Below are positions 1 to 5,287 of a stretch of 5,287 nucleotides of DNA, piece after piece (position 1 is the first letter of the stretch; every line of letters starts with the position of its first letter). The DNA comes from Armatimonadota bacterium (GTDB lineage: Bacteria; Vulcanimicrobiota; JACPDS01). The stretch is from NCBI GenBank assembly GCA_016183885.1, contig JACPDS010000213.1, positions 1 through 5,287 of the forward strand, in the 5' to 3' direction. A model generated the notes under the pieces. The model had not been told where the DNA came from and did not search any database. It worked only from the letters and a program-made list of their open reading frames with translations. The translations under genes were made by a program, and so were the position numbers.

Positions 1-1289
1 CCTGATCCCGAAGAAGTTGATTTAGAAGGATAAGAACTGGAAGTTCTTCCAATCATATTGGAAATTTTTCGGGCTGAAGCTAACTGCGCTTGCAAACGCT
101 GAGCTTGCTGCTGCTGTTCTCGCGCAAACCATTGAGGATTTATTTTTAAAGTTTCTATAAGATGTGAAAGAGCCTGCCCGGCAATAGATTCTTGATTAGG
201 ATAAGTATGATAGCCTAAAATACCGACTGTCCAAACGCTTACACCCTGCATAGTAATTAAGCTTGTGCAAACGAGATATTTTCCAAGAAAAGAACCGTTT
301 TGTGAAGGAATAGTTAAATTTAGTTCTACAGCGCTGGCGGTAGAGGCATAAGGATCCTTCATAGAATTAGCTAAATCAGGTTTTTCTTGAATAGAATTTA
401 TTTTAGCTCCTTTTAATTGTGGAAGAAGAAAAATATTTACATATTCTTTAGCCGATAAATAACGGTAAACCATACCGGGAATAGAAGCTCCCTGGGGTTG
501 AATAGGAGAACCTTCTTTTAAACCATAAATTCCTGTGGTAGAATAATTTGGGACAAAAAATATTGGAGCATGGGGAAGTTTAGCAAAAATAGAAGCTTCT
601 TTGCCGACTGCGTCAATTTTAACCCAGGGATCAAGATAAGGCCTCCAAATTTCCGCGTTTATCTGCCACCCTTTAGGAAGCTCTACTGAAAAAGCTCCCT
701 CTTTTGGGTCGGCAGTTATTTGATAAGAAAGTTGCGGATAAGAAACATTACCTTGAGATTGAGCAGTTGGCCCATAATATTTAAAGCTTTCCAAAATTTT
801 ACCTAAAGTATCTTTTACTTTATGATAATCTTTTTGAGAGGCGGCAAAACCTGAAAAAATTCCTGAATTACCTCCTACACTTAAGATAAAAAGTCCAGCT
901 TGCAAAATATTATTTCTGGTATATTGGGTTAAGAGAATATATTGCGCCGGAAAATCCCGATATTTTTTATAGCCTTTTATTTTAAAATCGGGGTAAACAG
1001 CCATAAAACTTTTAGCCATAGAAGCAATTAATTGAATATCTGTCATTCCTTTAGGAAGAAAAAAAGGCTGGATAACAGTTTGTCCTTTATCTCCTTCTAC
1101 TAAAATAGTGCCATTAGTATAAGAAACTTTCCATCCCTTAGGATGTTTAATGGAAAAACCAAGAGGATGATTAGTAGTAACCCAATTTTCTTCGGTTGTT
1201 ACAATTGAAGGTTTAAAATAAAAATAAATCAAACTTAATATAATTACGCTTAATAATAAAAATAAATATTTTAATTTAAATTTTCCCAT
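1..1289 (-). CDS. Membrane-anchored PsbP/DcrB-like protein, two PKGW modules (3' end beyond window)
   Basis: This reading frame is open from the ATG at 1289 to the left edge, giving 429 codons with no stop, so the C-terminus is missing. Residues about 7-25 form a single hydrophobic helix after a Lys-rich start (MGKFKLKYLF), which is a signal anchor or uncleaved signal; the rest is probably outside the cytoplasm. Two similar modules follow: residues about 36-172 with a GFSIKHPKGW motif (44-53), and about 195-383 with AFSVELPKGW (199-208). This 'F-S-(I/V)-x-x-PKGW' strand is typical of PsbP/DcrB-like folds. After residue 385 the chain becomes Gln-rich (E391 then QQQQ, then QAQRLQAQ) and then Ser/Thr-rich (416-429). 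The start at 1289 is preferred because AGGA (1301-1304) lies 11 nt upstream; an in-frame ATG at 1301 abuts that AGGA directly and would have no usable spacing. It follows the phosphatase gene after 33 bp, so the two are probably co-transcribed. The molecular function is unknown. Confidence 0.82.
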   Translation of the reverse strand, partial: MGKFKLKYLFLLLSVIILSLIYFYFKPSIVTTEENWVTTNHPLGFSIKHPKGWKVSYTNGTILVEGDKGQTVIQPFFLPKGMTDIQLIASMAKSFMAVYPDFKIKGYKKYRDFPAQYILLTQYTRNNILQAGLFILSVGGNSGIFSGFAASQKDYHKVKDTLGKILESFKYYGPTAQSQGNVSYPQLSYQITADPKEGAFSVELPKGWQINAEIWRPYLDPWVKIDAVGKEASIFAKLPHAPIFFVPNYSTTGIYGLKEGSPIQPQGASIPGMVYRYLSAKEYVNIFLLPQLKGAKINSIQEKPDLANSMKDPYASTASAVELNLTIPSQNGSFLGKYLVCTSLITMQGVSVWTVGILGYHTYPNQESIAGQALSHLIETLKINPQWFAREQQQQAQRLQAQLASARKISNMIGRTSSSYPSKSTSSGS

Positions 1290-1322
1290 TTTTTTTATCA
1301 TCCTTTCTATTTATCTGATTTT

Positions 1323-2819
1323 TTAAAGTGAAAATCCCAGCCTTCTTAAAATTGAATCCCAATAAAGTCCATATTTTTCTGCTTCAGCTATAGCTTTCTT
1401 TTCGTTCCAATTGTATTCCTTCATGCGGTAATAAGCAACCGCTAAACCTGTTCTTTCTCTGCCTTCTACACAATGGATAAAAACTTTGCCTTTTGATGAT
1501 TTAATAACTTTATAAATTTTTTCTAACTCTTCTTTATTTTTTAGATTAATCGGCCGGCTATGAAATTTAATTCCTAAATTTCCGCAAAACCTTCTTTGCT
1601 GGGGGATTTTAAAATTTTCAAGTTCTTCGGCAAATAAAGAAGCTTCACTTCCACCGCGGACTCTTAAATCAATAATATCGGTTACTCCTTGAGACTTAAG
1701 CCATTTTATATCGTCAAAATTAGGGTTAGAACCTCTTAAAACTTTTTCATCTACACTTCCAAAATTTCTCATTCCGGAATAATAATATTCAAATTCTTTA
1801 CTGAAATTTTCAGAGGCGGGATTTTTAATTATCGTATTAAATCGTTTTAGTTTATAATCGGCATATTCTTCGGCTATATTAAAATTTGTTTTAGCCATTT
1901 TGCCTAAATCTTCAGGCAATTGACTTAAAGGGAGTTCTGCTAAATCTTTAGCCCCCTTAGGCAAGTTTTTTATTGTTTCTAATTTTTGAGGGATATTTTC
2001 TAAATTTTGTTTTAAAGAGTTAAAATAAACTTTTCTATTCCAATGGCTGAAAGGAAATGCCCCTGCCAGCAAAACACTATTCCAGGCTATGGCTTTAAAA
2101 TTTCCCCCTTTTAAATTTTTCTTTAAATCTTCATAATTTTCATGAGCTAAACGATAAATATTTAAATTGCTTAAACTTTGGATAGCTTTAGCGGGAGTTT
2201 TAAAAGCATGAAAAACTTTTAAAGGGATACTTTTAATAATATCAAGCGGATAAGAAATCTGCGGAAGATTAATTTTAGGCAATTTTATTTTAGGGATTTT
2301 AAGAGGAGTCTTAAATTTTAAAAATAAATTTTTTAAGCCTTCTTTTGCTATAGGGATAATTAAATTTTTGCCCTTCCATGCGGCCGCTAGTGAAATTGCC
2401 CCTCCAAAGCAAAGAGTGGCAGATGTTGCGCAATCTAAAGCAGTTTTTACTCCTTCAAAAACAGCTTCTTTATATTTTTTATTTTCAAAATTTTCTCTTG
2501 CTTTGATAGCGTCTTCAGAGCCGCCGGTTGTTAAAATATTAGCGCCAATTCTATAGTAATTAATTTTTTTATCAAGTTTTTTTAATTCTTTTTCCTGTTC
2601 TTCTTTAAGTTCAATTTCGGCTTGGGTATTTTTAAGAATACTTTTTTTAAAAAAGTCAGAGCGGTATGATCCTAATTTTAATTTGTGATAATTTAAAAAA
2701 GCTTTCTTTAATTTACGAGGTAAATCATCAAAACTTTTACCTTGGCTTACCAATTTTTTAGCCAATTGGTATTGATTTTTAATTTCTTTAAAGCCGGCTT
2801 TATTTATTTCTTTCCCCAT
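1323..2819 (-). CDS. Tyrosine/dual-specificity phosphatase-domain protein with long unknown N-terminal region (498 aa)
   Basis: The C-terminal third (residues about 345-490) is a cysteine-dependent phosphatase domain of the small dual-specificity type, reminiscent of TpbA/Siw14. It has FGSVDEKVLRGSNP (353-366, the family's F-x-x-V-x-x-x-x-x-R-G-x-x-P entry), GVTDIIDLR (378-386), and the P-loop HCVEGRERTG (449-458) with nucleophile C450 and R456. A general-acid Asp is not obvious in the loop before the P-loop helix (421-431, SRPINLKNKEE). The first ~345 residues match no family I recognise. They contain a Lys/Glu-rich, possibly coiled-coil stretch (64-86), a hydrophobic segment (127-149), a proline-periodic stretch (172-191) and a second hydrophobic patch (241-257). 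There is no N-terminal signal peptide. The likely substrate is a phosphoprotein or another phosphate ester, but this is not determinable here. No Shine-Dalgarno precedes the ATG; the promoter at 2826-2854 places the transcript start at the ATG. Base and codon use look like the neighbours. The phosphatase call is firm; the role (housekeeping signalling or effector/toxin-like) is open. Confidence 0.85.
   Translation of the reverse strand: MGKEINKAGFKEIKNQYQLAKKLVSQGKSFDDLPRKLKKAFLNYHKLKLGSYRSDFFKKSILKNTQAEIELKEEQEKELKKLDKKINYYRIGANILTTGGSEDAIKARENFENKKYKEAVFEGVKTALDCATSATLCFGGAISLAAAWKGKNLIIPIAKEGLKNLFLKFKTPLKIPKIKLPKINLPQISYPLDIIKSIPLKVFHAFKTPAKAIQSLSNLNIYRLAHENYEDLKKNLKGGNFKAIAWNSVLLAGAFPFSHWNRKVYFNSLKQNLENIPQKLETIKNLPKGAKDLAELPLSQLPEDLGKMAKTNFNIAEEYADYKLKRFNTIIKNPASENFSKEFEYYYSGMRNFGSVDEKVLRGSNPNFDDIKWLKSQGVTDIIDLRVRGGSEASLFAEELENFKIPQQRRFCGNLGIKFHSRPINLKNKEELEKIYKVIKSSKGKVFIHCVEGRERTGLAVAYYRMKEYNWNEKKAIAEAEKYGLYWDSILRRLGFSL
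1446..1475 (-). other. Phosphatase P-loop (HCX5R-T-G) coding site
   Basis: These ten codons encode HCVEGRERTG, residues 449-458 of the phosphatase-domain protein. The Cys is the expected nucleophile and the Arg binds phosphate. Both invariant residues and the following Thr-Gly are intact, so the domain is likely catalytically competent as far as the P-loop shows. Confidence 0.9.
2247..2306 (-). repeat. Proline-periodic pentapeptide stretch within the phosphatase-domain protein
   Basis: Residues 172-191 of the phosphatase-domain protein carry prolines at 172, 176, 181, 186 and 191, mostly every fifth residue, with Ile at alternating positions (IPKIKLPKINLPQI). At DNA level the 15-nt unit is still visible between the CCTAAAATAAAATTG and CCTAAAATTAATCTT copies and then degrades. 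It sits just after a hydrophobic segment and reads like an extended linker or a short amphipathic strand repeat. Confidence 0.6.
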
Positions 2820-2825
2820 AATTAT

Positions 2826-2854
2826 ATTTTACAATGATAAATGGAGAAAGTCAA
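2826..2854 (-). promoter_or_regulatory. Sigma70-type promoter of the phosphatase gene, predicted leaderless start
   Basis: Read on the minus strand, TTGACT (2854-2849) is followed by a 17-nt spacer and TAAAAT (2831-2826). These match the -35 and -10 consensus at five of six positions each with ideal spacing. Six nucleotides separate the -10 from the A of the ATG at 2819, so the usual +1 falls on the start codon itself. This agrees with the absence of any Shine-Dalgarno before that ATG. The promoter lies in the 58-bp gap after panB and separates two transcription units. Confidence 0.65.
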
Positions 2855-2877
2855 AAAAAATATGCAAATAATGTTAT

Positions 2878-3711
2878 TTAAATCTTAACTAACTCTTCTT
2901 CAGAAATATGGTAAAAATGTTGTTTTTCGGGGAATTTAGATTCTTTTATATCTTGATGATATTTTTTGAAAGCTTCTTCTATTAAAGGAGAAATATTGAT
3001 ATATTGCTTAACGAATTTAGGCTTAAAAGCTTCAAAAAGACCGATTAAATCATGCATAATTAAAAGCTGTCCGTCGCAATGAGGGCCTGAACCAATCCCT
3101 AAAGTTAAAATATTTAGCTTTTCATAAATTAATTGAGCAACTTTAGCCGGGATACATTCTAATAAGATAGAAAAAGCGCCGGCATTTTCTAAATCTTGAG
3201 CATCTTGAATTAATTTTTTAGCCATTTTCGCGTCTTTACCTTGAACTTTATATCCCCAAAAGCAATCGGAGTATTGAGGAGTCATCCCAATATGCCCCAT
3301 TACAGGAATCCCGGCTTTAGTTAAAGCTTCTATAGTTTTAGCGGTAGAACTTCCTCCGCCTTCTAGTTTTACAGCATCCATCTGACATTCAGATAAAAAC
3401 TTGCCGGCATTTTTTATCGCTATGTCAATACTTGGCTGGTAAGACATATAAGGCATATCGCCTATTAAAAAAGCTCTTTTAACTGCCCGTGAAACCGCTT
3501 TAGCATGTCTGAGCATATCTTGCATAGTTACCGGCAGAGTAGTTTTATATCCTAAAACCGTCATCCCTAAAGAATCTCCCACTAAAATCATTTCAATTCC
3601 AGAGCGGTCTTCCAATAAAGCAAAAGGATAATCATAAGCAGTTAAAAAAGAAATTTTTTCTTTTCTTTCTTTCATTGTTTGTAAATCGGTGATGGTAATT
3701 TTTTCAGTCAT
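2878..3711 (-). CDS. panB: 3-methyl-2-oxobutanoate hydroxymethyltransferase (ketopantoate hydroxymethyltransferase)
   Basis: PanB transfers a hydroxymethyl group from 5,10-methylene-tetrahydrofolate to 2-oxoisovalerate, giving ketopantoate, the first committed step to pantothenate and CoA. It is a cytosolic, Mg-dependent TIM-barrel enzyme. From the chosen start it is 277 residues, the normal family length. Family landmarks are all present: LTAYDYP (23-29), ILVGDSLGM (42-50) with metal ligand D46, IGDMPYMSY (83-91) with D85, VKLEGG (114-119) with K115 and E117, GHIGMTPQ (139-146), catalytic E185 in LLECIP, and GIGSGPHCDGQ (205-215). An alternative TTG start at 3729 would overlap the DUF2148 gene and add six residues. 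The ATG at 3711 is preferred because AGGA (spacing 9 nt) precedes it and its position fits the family N-terminus. The Shine-Dalgarno lies inside the end of the upstream gene and the gap is 4 bp, implying translational coupling. Confidence 0.96.
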   Translation of the reverse strand: MTEKITITDLQTMKERKEKISFLTAYDYPFALLEDRSGIEMILVGDSLGMTVLGYKTTLPVTMQDMLRHAKAVSRAVKRAFLIGDMPYMSYQPSIDIAIKNAGKFLSECQMDAVKLEGGGSSTAKTIEALTKAGIPVMGHIGMTPQYSDCFWGYKVQGKDAKMAKKLIQDAQDLENAGAFSILLECIPAKVAQLIYEKLNILTLGIGSGPHCDGQLLIMHDLIGLFEAFKPKFVKQYINISPLIEEAFKKYHQDIKESKFPEKQHFYHISEEELVKI

Positions 3712-3715
3712 TTCT

Positions 3716-4228
3716 TCACTTCCTGTCAAAATAAATATTTTTTCCTGTGCCTGAAAGCGGGATTCCTATAACAATATCCGCGTCAATTAATTTTATTTTT
3801 CTTGCCGCTACTCCGATACGATACATAATGCGGTTATCTATATTTAATAAATCAGCCATTTTAACGGCTGAGCCTAAGGCAATTCCCAGATCTAAAATCC
3901 GCAGGCTGCATTGAGGACCTTTAAATTCCGCTTGTTTGGTTGGTTTAATCTGGGAACATTTTTTGCCGCAGGCTCCGCAATTTAAGCCCACTGTTTTAGC
4001 GTCTTTTAAACCTAAAAGTAAGACTAAAGAAGAATTTTTAACATTTTCTCCATCGCGGTCAAAATTAAATTTGCCTGTTTTTCTGCCATATTCCAGCATC
4101 CCTTGAGCTAATTTTAAAAGATCGTCTCCTTCAATAATTTTTATTTCAATAAAATCCTCTCCCTTGCTTTTAGGAGCGGTGCGCGCAGAAACCGCCATTA
4201 ATTCCGCGGCAATTTTTAATCCCTGCAT
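3716..4228 (-). CDS. DUF2148 (ferredoxin-domain, COG4739-type) protein with four-cysteine motif
   Basis: The protein has the features of the DUF2148 family: an N-terminal segment with AVSARTAPKSKG (12-23 from the chosen start), a central region with LLLGL, and four cysteines in C84-X2-C87-X3-C91-X15-C107, followed by the hydrophobic C-terminal half (DLGIALGSAVKMADLLNIDNR) and a PLSGTGKN ending. The spacing suggests an iron-sulfur cluster, and the family is annotated as ferredoxin-like, but no reaction is established. An ATG at 4240 would add four residues. I prefer the ATG at 4228 because GGAG (4238-4235) stands 6 nt before it, whereas nothing resembling a ribosome site precedes 4240. The length of 170 residues is normal for the family. 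It sits between the U32-like gene (48-bp gap) and panB (4-bp gap), which suggests shared expression, not necessarily shared pathway. Confidence 0.88.
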   Translation of the reverse strand: MQGLKIAAELMAVSARTAPKSKGEDFIEIKIIEGDDLLKLAQGMLEYGRKTGKFNFDRDGENVKNSSLVLLLGLKDAKTVGLNCGACGKKCSQIKPTKQAEFKGPQCSLRILDLGIALGSAVKMADLLNIDNRIMYRIGVAARKIKLIDADIVIGIPLSGTGKNIYFDRK

Positions 4229-4234
4229 AATATT

Positions 4235-4238
4235 CTCC
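4235..4238 (-). promoter_or_regulatory. Ribosome binding site deciding the DUF2148 start
   Basis: GGAG lies 6 nt upstream of the ATG at 4228. It overlaps the other candidate ATG at 4240-4238, which makes that upstream ATG unlikely to be the real start. Confidence 0.6.
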
Positions 4239-4276
4239 ATAGCATAATAAACGTAAAAATAATTTAATTTAATATA

Positions 4277-5233
4277 TTATACTTCTAATTTTACTTTTTC
4301 TTTAACTTTAGGAATAGCTAAATCTTTTGCTCCGATTGGAGAAAGTTTAATTTGAGGATAATGTTCTTCTACAAACTCTTTAATAATTTGAGCGTATTTT
4401 ATACGTTCTTTGGCTAAATAAGCTAAAGCGTCTTCTCCTACCCAGGGTTTATAAAGAGAAGTTACTGAAACACCCGGTTCAATTTTAAAATAACAAGGAG
4501 CGCAGACTCTGGCTAATTCGGGAGTTTCCCAAAGTCTGTTAAAACCGCCGAAAGAATCAAATAAATAAACATGCAAATCCATTGGCATATCAATCGCCGC
4601 GCGGAGCGCCGCAAGCTGAGGCAAAGTTAAATCCGCAACAGGATTAAAAGTAGTGGCTCCTAAATTTTGCAGTAATTTTGCTCCTGCGGCATTAGCATGT
4701 CCGGCGAAAATAGAAACTTTAAAAACTATATCCTTAGGCAAATCTCCTTTTTCTTTCATTTGATTTAAAAGCCATAAAACTCCTTCATCCCAAACTAAAA
4801 AACCTTTAAATCCAATTTCAATACAACGGAAAATATCTTTTAACAAATATTTAATTTGATCTTGACCTCTCATTCTTAATCCTGATAAAGCGCCTTCAGG
4901 AGTGGCAATTTGCCTGCCCACATCCCATAATGGACGAGGTCCGGGAGTAATAATAATTTCAATTTTCTCGCTTTCAGCCATTTCTGCCATAGCTTTTAAT
5001 TCTTCTTTAGTTAAAAGCGTAGCTCCCATTACTGTGCAGATTAATTTATGGATAGGAACATTTCTTTTATGCATTTCTTTTATAGTGGCTTCTAAAGTAG
5101 AGGGACGCTCAATCCCGGAAAGTTCCATGCGATAGTGGGCGCCATCCGGAAAAGTTTTTTTAGAATCAGGTAATTGATAAAGATCTCCTCCCGGAATAGC
5201 GTATTTTTCCATAATTTGTGAAATATTTTTCAT
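4277..5233 (-). CDS. U32-family peptidase-like TIM-barrel protein
   Basis: This 318-residue protein resembles the stand-alone, shorter U32-like proteins annotated 'peptidase U32 family' in anaerobic bacteria. Recognisable segments are YAIPGGDLYQLP (11-22), TFPDGAHYRMELSG (27-40), ITPGPRPLWDVGRQIATPEG (95-114), GFLVWDEGVLWLL (144-156), FKVSIFAGHANAAGAKLL (171-188), TFNPVADLTLPQLA (195-208), LHVYLFDSFGGFNR (220-233) and CAPCYFKIEPG (244-254). Alternating strands and helices fit a TIM barrel. The classical U32 collagenase signature (E-x-F-x-x-G-x-x-C-x4-G-x-C) is absent, so proteolytic activity is doubtful. Cysteines are at 66, 137, 244 and 247; only the CAPC pair looks like a possible metal or redox site. 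There is no signal peptide, so it is cytosolic. AAAGGAGG seven nucleotides upstream fixes the start. It is the first gene of the apparent operon with DUF2148 and panB. The family assignment is good; the function is unknown. Confidence 0.85.
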   Translation of the reverse strand: MKNISQIMEKYAIPGGDLYQLPDSKKTFPDGAHYRMELSGIERPSTLEATIKEMHKRNVPIHKLICTVMGATLLTKEELKAMAEMAESEKIEIIITPGPRPLWDVGRQIATPEGALSGLRMRGQDQIKYLLKDIFRCIEIGFKGFLVWDEGVLWLLNQMKEKGDLPKDIVFKVSIFAGHANAAGAKLLQNLGATTFNPVADLTLPQLAALRAAIDMPMDLHVYLFDSFGGFNRLWETPELARVCAPCYFKIEPGVSVTSLYKPWVGEDALAYLAKERIKYAQIIKEFVEEHYPQIKLSPIGAKDLAIPKVKEKVKLEV

Positions 5234-5240
5234 ATTTTTT

Positions 5241-5248
5241 CCTCCTTT
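5241..5248 (-). promoter_or_regulatory. Strong Shine-Dalgarno of the U32-like gene
   Basis: AAAGGAGG is complementary to the 16S rRNA 3' end and stands 7 nt before the ATG at 5233. It is the strongest ribosome binding site in the window, in keeping with this gene leading the operon. Confidence 0.85.
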
Positions 5249-5257
5249 ATATTATAT

Positions 5258-5263
5258 ATTATA
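5258..5263 (-). promoter_or_regulatory. Possible -10 element upstream of the U32-like gene
   Basis: A perfect TATAAT reads on the minus strand here, and would place +1 near 5251, only a few bases before the Shine-Dalgarno. No good -35 is visible: the 17-bp position holds TTAGAT. The region is very AT-rich, so TATAAT-like strings are expected by chance, and a second copy sits at 5251-5256. The true promoter could also lie beyond the right edge. Confidence 0.35.
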
Positions 5264-5287
5264 AAAGCCTAAATTCTAATATCTAAA

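Noticed and set aside
1290..1301. Alternative upstream ATG (1301) for the PKGW-repeat protein
   Set aside because: It directly abuts its only candidate ribosome site, leaving no spacer; the ATG at 1289 is better placed, although the frame is the same.
2368..2556. Plus-strand ORF of 62 codons
   Set aside because: It lies wholly antisense within the phosphatase-domain gene, has no recognisable domain, and reflects the codon pattern of the opposite strand.
2853..2877. Possible intrinsic terminator after panB (AT-only inverted repeat AAATAA/TTATTT followed by eight T on the minus strand)
   Set aside because: The stem has no G-C pairs and almost no loop, and the T-run is part of the -35 region of the next promoter; too weak to call.
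4241..4276. Possible internal promoter between the U32-like and DUF2148 genes
   Set aside because: The gap is almost pure A/T, so TATTAT-like strings are expected by chance, and no -35 at proper spacing is seen.
4902..5135. Plus-strand ORF of 77 codons
   Set aside because: It lies antisense inside the well-conserved U32-like gene and has no ribosome binding site or homology I recognise.

Overview
The window is AT-rich bacterial DNA in which all five recognisable genes lie on the minus strand, so transcription runs from high to low coordinates. Purine-rich Shine-Dalgarno sites, TATAAT/TTGACT-like promoter elements, tight gene packing and a DUF2148 iron-sulfur-type protein suggest a bacterium, probably an anaerobe. 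The DUF2148 and U32-like proteins resemble forms I associate with Clostridia-like and other anaerobic lineages. I cannot name the phylum from the sequence.

In transcription order, the right half (5233 to 2878) looks like one operon: a U32-family TIM-barrel protein, a four-cysteine DUF2148 protein, and PanB (ketopantoate hydroxymethyltransferase, first committed step of pantothenate/CoA synthesis). The gaps between these genes are about 48 bp and 4 bp when starts are chosen by ribosome binding site. PanB is the only one with a firmly known reaction. No panC or panD is in the window.

A second unit starts at 2819 behind a good sigma70-type promoter (TTGACT, 17 bp, TAAAAT). The promoter sits so close to the ATG that the mRNA is predicted to be leaderless. 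It drives a 498-residue protein with about 350 residues of unrecognised N-terminal sequence and a C-terminal tyrosine/dual-specificity phosphatase domain with an intact HCX5R motif. Next, after a 33 bp gap, comes a membrane-anchored, probably extracytoplasmic protein with two PsbP/DcrB-like 'PKGW' modules and a Gln- and Ser-rich C-terminus. It runs off the left edge of the window.

There is no gene-free stretch above 300 bases. I see no RNA genes, insertion sequences, CRISPR arrays or strong intrinsic terminators. The part most worth following up is the phosphatase fusion with its leaderless promoter and its surface-protein partner.
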